Counted from the first letter of the stretch, positions 6,729 to 15,376 are shown. The stretch is DNA of 46,106 bases from an uncultured Dialister sp. (GCA_900543455.1 UQRR01000007.1:1-46106); one strand, 5' to 3'. A program made the numbers and translations. The notes: generated from the letters alone by a model not told the origin.

Positions 6729-9233
6729 GATTCCGGGACCCCAGCCGTTCTTGATCTCGTTATACAGCTTGACAAGACCATTCTCCATGGCGAGGTTATT
6801 CGGGATGGCGGTCTTGACAGTGTGAAGGAAGATACGGCAATGGGTATCGGGAATGGCGATGAAGACGTGCTGACACCAGACGAAGCCATTGGGCGTCAGG
6901 GTGCGGAAGTATTCGGAGAGTGTGCCTCCATGTGCAGAAAGGCGATCGGAGATGGTGTCCGCGTCCATGAAGTGTTCATAGCGAGGGCGGTCTTCTTTCT
7001 GAATGGAGAGATATCCGAAAGCACGCATTGTTTTTTGGTAACAGTAGGTGTGGCCGGGATGAAACTTGTGGTAGTCCCGGCAGAAGACGACGGGCTGGCA
7101 GGTGCCGCGGTCAAGATCATTGATGATGATGGCATGGTAGAGGTGATAGAGATCCTTTTCAAGACCGTTTACTTTCATCTGCTCGATCTGGATGGCATTG
7201 CGTGTGATATTGAGAAGCTTGCAGCGCATGAGGAAGCGCTTGCCGAGCTGGGCGATCTTCTGCACCTTCAGCCAGAGATACTGATCATCGATGGTATAGG
7301 TCATGGCGTAGGGCTCATCGGAATCGTAGACATGGGAGAACAGACGCGCGATTTTTTGACGAATCGGGCTCTCCGGCATATTGAGGCGGGCCTCACTGTC
7401 ACGCGGAGTGGGCGCACCGACGGAAGCAAGTACGTCTTGATAGGCAGGGGAGGCAAAGCGGAAATAGAGCTTGCCATCCTCCATAGTTTCCACGATCGCG
7501 AGCGAATCATCCGTGGTGAAGTCCATATCCCCTGCTTTTTCATAGTAGGCTGTGATCTCAGGCGTCTCAATGGCCATATGCTGCAGAAGGATATGGGCTT
7601 TCATCTCATCGAAGGGGAGCGGCTTGCCGAAGAAGTAGCCCTGGATCTTTTCGCAGCCGATGTCTCGGAGAAAGCGGAATTGTTCTTCCGTTTCCACGCC
7701 CTCTGCCAGCGTACGAATGCCGATCTTTTTCGACATGTGAATGGTGGACTGGATGATATCCTTCGAGCGCTGCGTGAAATTCGACAGGAAGTCCATGTCG
7801 ATCTTGAGCTCATCGAAGTGATAGTCTTTGAGTGCATTCAGTGAGGAGTAGCCGCTTCCGAAGTCATCCATCCAGACCTGATAGCCGACCTCGCGGAAGC
7901 GATCGAGGATGATGCGGATTTCTTGTGCATTCTGGACGAACATGCTCTCTGTGATTTCTATGCAGAGGAGATGGTGGGGGATCTGGTATTTTTCCGTGCG
8001 TTTCTTGACCTCTGCGAAAATGTCACAGGTGAGGAAGTCCATGCGGGAGAGGTTGATGGAAATCGGGACGACCGGTACGCCTTCATCGAGGCAGGCGCGG
8101 ATGCGCTTGCAGACTTCTTCCAGAATGTACAGGTCGAGCTGGTAGAGCTGGCGTGTATTTTCAAGAGCCGGGATGAATTCACTCGGCTTTAAGAATCCGT
8201 ACACAGGATCGATCCAGCGGGCCAGTGCTTCGAGGCCGCATAGGGTCTTCGAGATGGAGCGGATGACAGGCTGGTAGTAGACCTGGATATAGCCTTTGGC
8301 AAAGGCTTCGTCCAGATGATCGATGACATAGTCACGGATGAGGACGGCACGCTGCACCTTGGCTGTGTACTCACAGAGGAAGATGTCAAGGCGGTCCTTG
8401 ATGCTGTCGCAGGCGAGCTTCGCAAGATCGCAGGCTTTGCTCGGCGTGATCGAGAGATCCTCTACCTGATAGATGCCGATCTTCACTTCGAGCGGGGAGC
8501 GCATGTACATGGAAAGCAGCTTCTTGTGGGCATCGATGACGCGGTTTTGAAGATCTATGTCATAGGTGAGGACGACGAAATGATCATCCGAGAAGCGGGC
8601 AATGAAATCATCCGGGAAGCATTCCCTGAGCGTCTCCGCCATATGGAGCAGGAGGGCATCACCTGCATCAAGGCCGAAGTGGATATTGTACGACTTGAAG
8701 TGGCAGAGATTGAAATACAGGATCGCAATCGGCGGTGATGCCGGATTCATGCTGGACAGTTTGAACCACTTGGTTGCATATTCAAGGAAACGACGCTGCC
8801 CCGGGAGCTCAGTCAGGCGGTCGGTGGAGTAGGCGAGATATTTCGCTTCTGCATCGACGGCAAAGACCACGGTCACGCGACCATAGTCCGGGAGCATGGT
8901 GGTGCGGCAGAAAATCTCCATGTATCGGGGAGGACCATTCTTCGTGATGACTTTGAAATCTACGGATCCGATCGAACTCTGCTGCAGCTGATGTCCGATG
9001 TCTCGGAAAACACGCTCTCTGTCAGCGGTATTGATGATGTCATCGAAGGTGTTTCCACGTTCCTGAGTCAGTGTGTCCAAGCTGTCATAGCCCAGCATGG
9101 TGAGGAAACGGTCATTGGCATACAGGATGTCATGGGTGTCCGCACGATAAATAAAAACGCCCCCTGGCATGGCATTCAGCACGCCGTTTTGGATAGAATG
9201 GTTGATTACATCAAGTGAAACATCTTTATTCAT
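6717..9233 (-). CDS. PAS-GGDEF-EAL protein, probable c-di-GMP phosphodiesterase
   Basis: The 838-residue protein has a PAS domain (about 12-125), a GGDEF domain (135-290), an EAL domain (305-555) and a C-terminal region of about 270 residues. The GGDEF signature is replaced by SDDHF at 215-219, so cyclase activity is unlikely. The EAL domain keeps its expected catalytic set: EALARW at 335, N394, E426, DDFGSGYSS at 456, K477, AEGVE at 510 and the QGYFFGKPL block. It should therefore hydrolyse c-di-GMP to pGpG. No membrane segment is evident, so it is probably cytosolic and senses a signal through PAS. The C-terminal region (for example FCRDYHKFHPGHTYCYQK) looks like further degenerate PAS-like sensory folds. 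It is divergent to the EPS locus, whose synthase carries a PilZ domain. Confidence 0.9.
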   Translation of the reverse strand: MNKDVSLDVINHSIQNGVLNAMPGGVFIYRADTHDILYANDRFLTMLGYDSLDTLTQERGNTFDDIINTADRERVFRDIGHQLQQSSIGSVDFKVITKNGPPRYMEIFCRTTMLPDYGRVTVVFAVDAEAKYLAYSTDRLTELPGQRRFLEYATKWFKLSSMNPASPPIAILYFNLCHFKSYNIHFGLDAGDALLLHMAETLRECFPDDFIARFSDDHFVVLTYDIDLQNRVIDAHKKLLSMYMRSPLEVKIGIYQVEDLSITPSKACDLAKLACDSIKDRLDIFLCEYTAKVQRAVLIRDYVIDHLDEAFAKGYIQVYYQPVIRSISKTLCGLEALARWIDPVYGFLKPSEFIPALENTRQLYQLDLYILEEVCKRIRACLDEGVPVVPISINLSRMDFLTCDIFAEVKKRTEKYQIPHHLLCIEITESMFVQNAQEIRIILDRFREVGYQVWMDDFGSGYSSLNALKDYHFDELKIDMDFLSNFTQRSKDIIQSTIHMSKKIGIRTLAEGVETEEQFRFLRDIGCEKIQGYFFGKPLPFDEMKAHILLQHMAIETPEITAYYEKAGDMDFTTDDSLAIVETMEDGKLYFRFASPAYQDVLASVGAPTPRDSEARLNMPESPIRQKIARLFSHVYDSDEPYAMTYTIDDQYLWLKVQKIAQLGKRFLMRCKLLNITRNAIQIEQMKVNGLEKDLYHLYHAIIINDLDRGTCQPVVFCRDYHKFHPGHTYCYQKTMRAFGYLSIQKEDRPRYEHFMDADTISDRLSAHGGTLSEYFRTLTPNGFVWCQHVFIAIPDTHCRIFLHTVKTAIPNNLAMENGLVKLYNEIKNGWGPGISDW

Positions 9234-9275
9234 TGTTCGTCACCGCCTTTGTCGTAGTGATAGTCATAGGGTTAA

Positions 9276-9496
9276 GGGTTCAAGGTTCAGGGTTTGAAAA
9301 AATTAGGAATGAGGAATTAGGAATGAGGAATGGTGGTGGCGGCTTCGCCGCGAATATATATGGGGCGATGCCCGAAAGTGGTATTCAAATCACCAGTCAC
9401 TAGTCACCAGTCCCTAGTCACCAGTCCCTAGTCCCTAGTCCCTAGTCACTAGTCACTAGTCACTTGAGACTCCTAATCCCTAGCCACCAGTCACTC
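9276..9496 (-). repeat. Composite intergenic repeat facing the PAS-GGDEF-EAL gene
   Basis: In reverse orientation the gap contains GGTTCAAGGTTCAGGG, AATTAGGAATGAGG heptads, a GCGGCTTCGCCGC hairpin, GGGCGATGCCC and a long run of AGTCACC/AGTCCCT heptads (about 9390-9494). The CCTGAACC end points toward the start codon at 9233 of the minus-strand gene. The heptad end abuts the stop codon of the PAS gene ending at 9500. Confidence 0.85.
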
Positions 9497-9499
9497 TAT

Positions 9500-9871
9500 T
9501 TATATCTTATAAAAGTACTCAATAGCGCCCAGCGTCTTGCCATCCTGAAAGAGGGGCTCGGTGTGAACGAGGACGGAGACTCGGTCGCCCGCCTTGCTCC
9601 TGAGCCAGACGGCTTTTTCACGGGATAGTCCGTCGAAAATGGTCGCGACGAGCGGGCACATGGCGTGGCACAGGTGGGTGCCATTCTCATCGATGTGATC
9701 GAGATGACTTTCGAAGCAGTGCTTGCCGAGCATATCTTCGGAGGTGTATCCGCTGATGCGTTCTGCGCCTTTGCTCCAGTAGAAAATCTTGCGATCCGTA
9801 TCGACGCAGTAGACGCCAAAGGGCATCTGGTCAAGAATTTTTACGAAGAGTTCTTCGTGTGTCATATTCAT
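9500..9871 (-). CDS. Single PAS-domain protein
   Basis: The product has 123 residues and consists of essentially one PAS fold: FVKILDQMPFGVYCVDTDRKI, YWSKGAERISGYTSEDMLGK, and a C-terminal strand pair with GAIEYFYKI. The insert HLCHAMCPL has two cysteines and a histidine, which could bind metal or respond to redox state. It has no output domain. The gene precedes the PAS-GGDEF-EAL gene on the same strand, so it may be a detached sensor for it (inference). An ACGAGG element lies upstream of the ATG at 9871. Confidence 0.8.
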   Translation of the reverse strand: MNMTHEELFVKILDQMPFGVYCVDTDRKIFYWSKGAERISGYTSEDMLGKHCFESHLDHIDENGTHLCHAMCPLVATIFDGLSREKAVWLRSKAGDRVSVLVHTEPLFQDGKTLGAIEYFYKI

Positions 9872-10042
9872 GGGTTGAACCTCGTTTCATGAAGAGGAAG
9901 TTTGAAGTGTGAACCTCAGCGTGGCAGTGCATAATCATGCCTTTTATAGTATATAAGGAAAGAAGGAAAAAGGCAAAGAAAATATGATGAGAATAGATGA
10001 ATCTATCATTTTTTTGAAACAGAGAGACGATCCATTGTCAAC

Positions 10043-10072
10043 TTTACAACGGGGGGGGTACATCATTATAAT
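10043..10072 (+). promoter_or_regulatory. Candidate EPS-locus promoter with a G8 tract in the spacer
   Basis: TTTACA at 10043-10048 and a consensus TATAAT at 10067-10072 are separated by 18 bp. Eight consecutive G (10051-10058) lie inside that spacer. Homopolymer length changes would alter -35/-10 spacing, as known for phase-variable promoters such as porA and opc of Neisseria. The transcript would run into the porin-like gene at 10191. The rest of the 319-base gap (9872-10042) holds only AT-rich divergent promoter sequence. Confidence 0.6.
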
Positions 10073-10073
10073 A

Positions 10074-10089
10074 TTACATATATATGTAA
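10074..10089. promoter_or_regulatory. Perfect 16-bp palindrome at the predicted start site (operator candidate)
   Basis: TTACATATATATGTAA is its own reverse complement. It starts two bases after the -10 box, where transcription should begin. This is the position of a repressor operator; the regulator is not identifiable in the window. Confidence 0.5.
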
Positions 10090-10190
10090 CGTGAATGAGT
10101 ATTTTCTTCAGGGGAAACGGCAGAAGGTATCGCTACCATGATGCTTGAGGTGTCGATATGTCTGTCTATCATGAATCACAGGAGAATCAT

Positions 10191-12227
10191 ATGAATAAAA
10201 TGGGCATGACACTTTGCCTGTCTCTGGCGGCTTTTCTGCCTTGCGGGGTGATGCAGGCGGCAGACATTGACCCGATCGCGCAGCATCAGGCGAAGGAAAG
10301 GGCGCAGGTCAGAGAGACGATGGACCGCTATACGGCAGAGGAAAAGGCTCATCGCCGTGAGGATGCACGGGCGCTCGGTCGGGAGCTGCTGCTCGCAGGC
10401 GAAGGCCTTGGCGAAACGGTGAAACGGGAGATCGGAGAGCTTGCGGTCGAGGATGCACAGGCTCGTGTTATCGCGAATATCCCGATCAATCAAGCGCGGA
10501 CGGCGCTTTCCACATCCGCGGGGGACTATGAGGCGATGAAGGCACATTACCTCATCCGTCAGCGGATGCTTCCTGCGTGGGATGAGGAAAAGGATCGACT
10601 GATCATTTCTCTTTCGCAGCTTGGAGGGATGCCTGTCCCTAGAGATCCGGAGGCGGCCTTTGCCAAAACGTATGAGAAGGCGTCGATGGCGCGAAGGAAT
10701 GTCCTTCTGTACTATCAGGGAGAGCATGATCCGGACCAGCTTGCACCATACAGGAAGGAGTCAGATCGCTGGCTCGACAGGCTTGCCGCTGAGGTGAAAG
10801 CATATGCACTCTCGCTGGCAAGCAGCAGCGATCCGTCCCATCCGACACCGGAGGCAGAAGCCCTCGCCGCGCAGTATACGAAGACGGTCCTCATGGCGCT
10901 TGATGATGAGCTGCAGGTGGAGATCATCGGCGATCGTTTCGAAAATGCGCGGAAATCTTATGAGGCGGCGACGAAGAATTACGAGAAGCTGTATGCGAAA
11001 GAGATCAGCCGCTGCATGAACAGCGGCAATGGATTCCTTCTTACCAATCAAAGAGCAGGGGATACCGGCAGCAGGGGGGCGGCTCCTTCGGCAGCATCGG
11101 GCAGTCCTTCTGCCGCCAAGGCGGCAGGGAGTGGCATGCCCACAGGCGGCACCGTGGTACCGAGCACGCCCTTTCTTGTGCCGCGGAGCAGCGAGGAAAG
11201 AGAAGCTCTCCGCAGGAAGCTCATGCACGAGATGGATCAGATCACTTCAGATGACTGGGAGCGTCTCGCACGCCGCCGCGTAGAGTATGCGGATGAGCTG
11301 TCTGCTATCGGTTATTTCGACAGAGAATCATCATACATGCAGGCATCCACCGAGGTCAAAGCGCCGAAAATTCCGGAGCAGCGATTCAAAATCGATGGGG
11401 AGGCGCGTGTGGACTATGGTTTCCATAGCGGCTACAAGTCCATCGGGGACAGAAGCCGCGCGCGTGTCAGAATTTATGGGGATTACAATATCGATGACAA
11501 CTGGCATTTCATTTCCATGCTGGAAAATGAAAAGCTCCTCACCGGTAAGGGGAAGGACAGCTGGATGGATATCGACCGCTGGTATCTGACGGGTAAGGTC
11601 GGCCGCGCGCGTGTGGATGCCGGTGCTTTCGGCTCTTTCCTGGCTGAAGGAAATATTTACGACAGCAGGTTCACCGGTGTACGTGTCTCTGGCAAGGAGC
11701 CTTTCTCCTACATGGCAGAAGCGGGGACGATCAAGCATGCAGGCTTTGTGGCAGCTGCTGAGGCATCGACCACGCATGACATCTATACGCTGGGAGCGGG
11801 GCTCTATCGATTCGATCTCAAGGACAGGGGCCAGAGGAATATCTACATGCTGAATGTTCATCGTCCGCTCGGCGGTCTTTACGATCTGGGCCTCATGGGA
11901 CTTCTTGGGGAAGATGAGAGCCGCAGCGAGAAAGGCTATGTGGTATCCCTCACTCGCGGGAAAGAGAAAACATGGGTGAGAGGAAATACGTACTATTTCC
12001 TGAAATACTATCACCAGCCGTATACCACATATGTATCGCATACCATGGACGGGCTTGCGGACTACATGGATGGTTTCGAAGGCATCGGTGCCGGTATCCA
12101 CTACACCGTGAAGCCGGACTGGCTCCTGCAGGCAGAATACTATAATCTCAAGGACCTTGAAGAGGGCGGCAGAAATCATACCTTCTGGCTCGCGCTCTCG
12201 TACTATTTCTCGAATTATAATACGTAA
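10191..12227 (+). CDS. Outer-membrane porin-like protein of the EPS locus
   Basis: The start at 10191 is set by AGGAG seven bases upstream and by a signal peptide beginning MNKMGMTLCLSLAAF and ending near ADA/AAD (residues 1-25). The open frame extends to 10158 without such support. The 678-residue product has an alpha-helical, charged N-terminal half (about 26-330, with repeated ARxxLxxE-type helices and a Gly/Ser/Ala-rich linker near 295-325). A C-terminal region (about 385-678) shows alternating aromatic/polar strands such as RARVRIYGDYNID and WLLQAEYYNL, ending ALSYYFSNYNT. That is a beta-barrel of roughly 14-16 strands. The plan resembles PgaA or AlgK/AlgE, helical scaffold plus export barrel, but no family match can be claimed. 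First gene of the plus-strand locus. Confidence 0.72.
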   Translation: MNKMGMTLCLSLAAFLPCGVMQAADIDPIAQHQAKERAQVRETMDRYTAEEKAHRREDARALGRELLLAGEGLGETVKREIGELAVEDAQARVIANIPINQARTALSTSAGDYEAMKAHYLIRQRMLPAWDEEKDRLIISLSQLGGMPVPRDPEAAFAKTYEKASMARRNVLLYYQGEHDPDQLAPYRKESDRWLDRLAAEVKAYALSLASSSDPSHPTPEAEALAAQYTKTVLMALDDELQVEIIGDRFENARKSYEAATKNYEKLYAKEISRCMNSGNGFLLTNQRAGDTGSRGAAPSAASGSPSAAKAAGSGMPTGGTVVPSTPFLVPRSSEEREALRRKLMHEMDQITSDDWERLARRRVEYADELSAIGYFDRESSYMQASTEVKAPKIPEQRFKIDGEARVDYGFHSGYKSIGDRSRARVRIYGDYNIDDNWHFISMLENEKLLTGKGKDSWMDIDRWYLTGKVGRARVDAGAFGSFLAEGNIYDSRFTGVRVSGKEPFSYMAEAGTIKHAGFVAAAEASTTHDIYTLGAGLYRFDLKDRGQRNIYMLNVHRPLGGLYDLGLMGLLGEDESRSEKGYVVSLTRGKEKTWVRGNTYYFLKYYHQPYTTYVSHTMDGLADYMDGFEGIGAGIHYTVKPDWLLQAEYYNLKDLEEGGRNHTFWLALSYYFSNYNT

Positions 12228-12229
12228 AA

Positions 12230-12300
12230 AGGGTTCAGGTTGGCGGGTTCAGGGTTCGGGGTGAAAGCGCGGCGCATAAAAAATAGAAGCGCCGCTTGTG
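12230..12300 (-). repeat. Partial composite repeat, reverse orientation
   Basis: GGGTTCAGGTTGGCGGGTTCAG is followed by the hairpin GCGGCGC/GCGCCGC around an AT-rich loop, which is the reverse of the module seen at 14338-14367 and 35315-35332. It begins three bases after the stop codon of the porin-like gene. Confidence 0.7.
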
Positions 12301-12315
12301 GGAATCATCGGTCTT

Positions 12316-12517
12316 CTCGTTTCGTCATTTCGAGCGAAGTCGAGAAATCTTTTTCGTTTGATGTATGTCGAAAAATATTGAAGTGACTGTAAATGGGAAA
12401 CCTCATATGAAAGAGCCTGTCTCTGCGATGTAATCAGCTTTTCCCTGGGTGCACCAGTGGGTACAACGGAGTGCAAGAAAGATTTCTCGCTCGCGCTCAA
12501 AATGACGATACGAGAGA
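12316..12517. mobile_element. MITE-like element 1 with terminal inverted repeats
   Basis: The left end TCGTCATTTCGAGCGAAG with CGAGAAATCTTT is mirrored at the right end by AAAGATTTCTCGCTCGCGC with ATGACGATACGA. The terminal inverted repeats are about 30 bp and enclose about 130 bp without an open frame. A related element is at 14034-14205 and solo ends are at 15406, 29337 and 35815. No transposase is encoded, so it would have moved in trans. This fills most of the 423-base gap before the dehydrogenase gene. Confidence 0.65.
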
Positions 12518-12523
12518 GTCTGA

Positions 12524-12597
12524 CGTCTCCTAGTCTCCTAGTCTCCTAGTCTACCAGTCACCAGTCACTAGTCACCAGTCACCAGTCACTTGAGGCG
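12524..12597. repeat. Heptad/octad repeat run
   Basis: CTCCTAGT octads pass into CACCAGT and CACTAGT heptads immediately upstream of the dehydrogenase gene. The same repeats occur in most gaps of the window. Confidence 0.85.
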
Positions 12598-12650
12598 AGC
12601 TCCTCATCCCTGTTTTCAAATATCGACTCTTGAGAAAAGGAAAGCATATC

Positions 12651-13952
12651 ATGAAGAACATTCATACTATTGTTGTCGTCGGTCTGGGCTACGTCGGCCT
12701 TCCGCTGGCGCATGCTTTTTCGAAGCATTTCCGCGTCATCGGCTATGATCTGTCCGAGGAGAAGATCGCGCTCTACCAGAAAGGCATCGATCCGACGAAT
12801 GAGCTTGGTCATGAAACGGTCAAAGAGAGCAAGGTCGTATTCACGAATGACCCGCAGAAGATTTCCGAGGGAGATTTCATCGTGGTCGCTGTGCCGACAC
12901 CGGTGAATCAGGACAAGACGCCGGATCTTTCGCCGGTCGAGTCGGCTTCCCGCATCGTGGGAGCGCATATGAAAAAAGGCGCCATCATCGTCTATGAGTC
13001 GACGGTCTATCCGGGGGTGACAGAGAATATCTGCGCGCCGATCCTTGAAAAAGAGTCGGGAATGACGCTGGGAGCAGATTTCCAGATCGGCTACTCGCCG
13101 GAGCGTATCAATCCGGGCGACAAGGTCCATACACTCAGAAGCATTGTCAAGATCGTTTCCGGGATGGATGAAAAGACACTGGAGACGGTGAAATCTGTCT
13201 ATGGCACCATCATCGAAGCAGGCGTTTATCCCGTTTCTTCGATCCTGGTCGCAGAAGCGGCAAAGCTCGTGGAGAATGCACAGCGTGATATCAATATCGC
13301 CTTCATGAATGAGCTCGCGATCGCCTTCCATTTGATGCATATCGATACGAATGAGGTGCTCGAGGCGATGAATACGAAGTGGAATGCGCTCGGTTTCCGC
13401 CCGGGGCTCGTCGGTGGACACTGCATCGGTGTCGATCCGTATTATTTCATTTATCAGGCAGAGAAACTGGGCTATCACTCCAAGATCATCGGTGCGGGAC
13501 GCCGCATCAATGACAGCATGTCGGGCTATGTGGTGAAGCAGATGGTAAAGGAAATGATCCGAAACCACGTAGATACGCGACATGCGAAAATTTATCTTCT
13601 GGGCATGACCTTCAAGGAGGATTGTCCGGATGTCAGAAATTCCCGGGCTGTCGATATTTTCCATGATCTCAAGGATATGGGCTTTGACCCCGTCGCTGTC
13701 GATCCGGCGGCTGACCAGGCGGACTTTGAGCGTCTGTATCATGTGCCGCTTATGCCGCTCTCTGCTGTCAAGGATGCGGATGTCATCGCTGTCCTTGTCG
13801 CACATAAAGAATTCAAAGCGCTCTCACCGGCTGAAGTTCGCTCGCTCTTTGTATCCTGTCCGGAGGAAGAGACGCCACTCCTCTTTGATGTGAAGAGCAT
13901 CTATGACCCGAAGGAAATCAGGGGCGAGGGGCTTGCCTATTGGAATCTATAA
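12651..13952 (+). CDS. UDP-N-acetylhexosamine 6-dehydrogenase (WbpO/TviB-like)
   Basis: The 433-residue protein begins at 12651 after AAAGGAAAG; the frame is open to 12630. An N-terminal Rossmann motif GLGYVGLPLA at about 11 is followed by YESTVYPGVTE and GYSPERINPGDK, the latter typical of the TviB/WbpO branch that oxidises UDP-GlcNAc or UDP-GalNAc. The catalytic cysteine is Cys258 in GGHCIGVDPYY. The C-terminal UDP-binding domain follows (GMTFKEDCPDVRNSR). It should make a UDP-HexNAc uronic acid with two NAD+ per turn, in the cytosol, supplying the glycosyltransferase at 15633. The sequence does not settle which epimer is used. Confidence 0.9.
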   Translation: MKNIHTIVVVGLGYVGLPLAHAFSKHFRVIGYDLSEEKIALYQKGIDPTNELGHETVKESKVVFTNDPQKISEGDFIVVAVPTPVNQDKTPDLSPVESASRIVGAHMKKGAIIVYESTVYPGVTENICAPILEKESGMTLGADFQIGYSPERINPGDKVHTLRSIVKIVSGMDEKTLETVKSVYGTIIEAGVYPVSSILVAEAAKLVENAQRDINIAFMNELAIAFHLMHIDTNEVLEAMNTKWNALGFRPGLVGGHCIGVDPYYFIYQAEKLGYHSKIIGAGRRINDSMSGYVVKQMVKEMIRNHVDTRHAKIYLLGMTFKEDCPDVRNSRAVDIFHDLKDMGFDPVAVDPAADQADFERLYHVPLMPLSAVKDADVIAVLVAHKEFKALSPAEVRSLFVSCPEEETPLLFDVKSIYDPKEIRGEGLAYWNL

Positions 13953-13965
13953 AGGGTAAGAAGTG

Positions 13966-14031
13966 ACTAGTGACTAGTGGCTAGGGACTGGTGACTAGGG
14001 ACTGGTGACTAGGGACTGCTGACTAGACTCC
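13966..14031. repeat. Heptad repeat run (GTGACTA / GGGACTG)
   Basis: About nine consecutive 7-bp units of GTGACTAG and GGACTGGT type follow the dehydrogenase stop codon. Together with MITE-like element 2 and the composite repeat they account for nearly all of the 524-base gap to 14477. Confidence 0.9.
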
Positions 14032-14033
14032 CG

Positions 14034-14205
14034 TATCGTCATTTCGAGCGAAGCGAGAAATCTTCTTTGCAGACCGATAAACGATGGATGTGCGAACGCA
14101 GAAATACGTAGCACCAAGGTGTCGTTTCCATACAGTGCCTATGTGATACTGACCGCAGTGCAAGAAAGACCCTCGGCTACGCTTTCGATGACGATACGAA
14201 AAAGG
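14034..14205. mobile_element. MITE-like element 2
   Basis: The left end CGTATCGTCATTTCGAGCG and right end CGATGACGATACG form terminal inverted repeats; GTGCAAGAAAG precedes the right end in both this copy and element 1. The interior differs from element 1 and has no convincing gene. Confidence 0.65.
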
Positions 14206-14234
14206 GATACCCCAAAAAGTGTGAAAGCGGGGAT

Positions 14235-14460
14235 GAGTAGCTAGTGACTTGTGACTGGTGGCTAGGGATTAGGAATCTCAAGTGACTGATGACTAGTGAC
14301 CGGAATGCCAGTTCATGGCATCGCCACTATTTACACTCTGCGGCGCTTCTATATTCTTATGCGCCGCACCACCATTTCTCATTTCTAATTTATCATTCAA
14401 GCTAAGATTGCATCCGCGATCTATGGACGAGCCGCCCCAAGGGCTAACCCGGAGCCATTT
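14235..14460 (+). repeat. Composite intergenic repeat upstream of the 14477 gene
   Basis: Modules in order are GTGACTAG heptads; the hairpin ATGCCA/TGGCAT; GCATCGCC; the hairpin GCGGCGC/GCGCCGC; CATTTCTCATTTCTAATTT heptads; CAAGCTAAGATTG; and a CCCCAAGGGCTAACCCGGAGCC tail ending about 17 bases before the start codon. Confidence 0.85.
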
Positions 14461-14476
14461 TACAAACGAGGAAATT

Positions 14477-15376
14477 ATGCGTATCAAAACCATTGCCATC
14501 TTAGTCCTTGCTGCTGCCGTGATCGGCGGGGGCGGCTACGGGCTGCACCGCTTCCTGGCTTCTTCCGCGCAGAGCGAGGCGTATGTGACGGATTTATCCA
14601 GCGGTTTTTCGGCCGATCGCGAGATCAGGGATGCACTGACGCTGTATCAGAAGGATAGCTGCCCGAAGGCGAGAATTCTGAAACCGCCGGGCGGGGAGGA
14701 GAAGAGGATGTACCTCTTCTTCTCGGGACTGCCGGATCGACCGATGATCGAGAAGCTGACAGACCTTCTGGAAAAAGAAAAAAGTGAGGCGGCCTTCTTT
14801 GCAGAAGGGCAGAATGTGCTTGATGAAGAGCAGGGGATGAAGGTGCTGCATAAGAAAGGCGCTCTCATCGGGAATTATACATGGCTGGGACGGCCGAAAT
14901 TTGAAACGATGAAGCCGGAGGCGGCCATTGCTTCGGTGGCCAAGACGCAGAAAGCCATCCACCTCATGGAAGGCAGTACGCCGCTCTATTTCAAAGCACC
15001 GAATACGAAGTATACCGATGATCTGCTGAAGATCCTCGGTGCGTGCGGGGTGAAGTATGCGTTGGAGAGCAGCGTCACCATCCGAAGAGGACAGCTCAAG
15101 AGCGCATCCGATGCCAAGGAGATCGTGAAGAAATTAAAGCCCGGCAGCATCATCGCCTTCGAAGTGAATCGCCCGCTCGATATCAAGGTGAAAGAGCAGG
15201 GGGCCTATGATGAGAAGCCCGCCATCGATAAGAAACCGACCATCAAGGATAGCGACTTCATAGATCGGCCGGCGCCTCATGATATGGCGGAGGAGGTCTC
15301 TTGGCTCATCGATGCATTGAAAGAGGAAGGGTATGAGTTGAAAGGCTTGGAAGGTATAAGCGTTGCTGGTGACTAG
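14477..15376 (+). CDS. Degenerate NodB-fold protein, membrane anchored
   Basis: The start at 14477 follows ACGAGGAAATT; the upstream extension to 14315 is translated repeat sequence. The 299-residue protein has one N-terminal hydrophobic segment (about 5-24). A region resembling the polysaccharide deacetylase fold follows: MYLFFSGLPDRPMIEKLTDL, SEAAFFAEGQNV, HKKGALIGNYTW, and LYFKAPNTKYTDDLLKILGA. The metal-binding residues are missing: the usual FDDG is FFSGLP, and the HxxxH helix is replaced by GNYTW. It is likely a pseudoenzyme or polymer-binding subunit of the EPS locus. Its last residues (VAGD) and the TAG stop are encoded by the heptad repeat that follows. Confidence 0.65.
   Translation: MRIKTIAILVLAAAVIGGGGYGLHRFLASSAQSEAYVTDLSSGFSADREIRDALTLYQKDSCPKARILKPPGGEEKRMYLFFSGLPDRPMIEKLTDLLEKEKSEAAFFAEGQNVLDEEQGMKVLHKKGALIGNYTWLGRPKFETMKPEAAIASVAKTQKAIHLMEGSTPLYFKAPNTKYTDDLLKILGACGVKYALESSVTIRRGQLKSASDAKEIVKKLKPGSIIAFEVNRPLDIKVKEQGAYDEKPAIDKKPTIKDSDFIDRPAPHDMAEEVSWLIDALKEEGYELKGLEGISVAGD

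Noticed and set aside
9872..10190. c-di-GMP riboswitch in the leader of the EPS locus
   Set aside because: I looked for the GEMM-type core in the 9872-10190 region and saw no convincing paired structure.
12249..12500. 83-codon minus-strand frame between EPS genes
   Set aside because: It translates MITE-like and composite repeat sequence and has no ribosome binding site.
14315..14476. N-terminal extension of the 14477 protein
   Set aside because: The extension is a translation of the composite repeat, and the good ribosome binding site and membrane anchor start at 14477.
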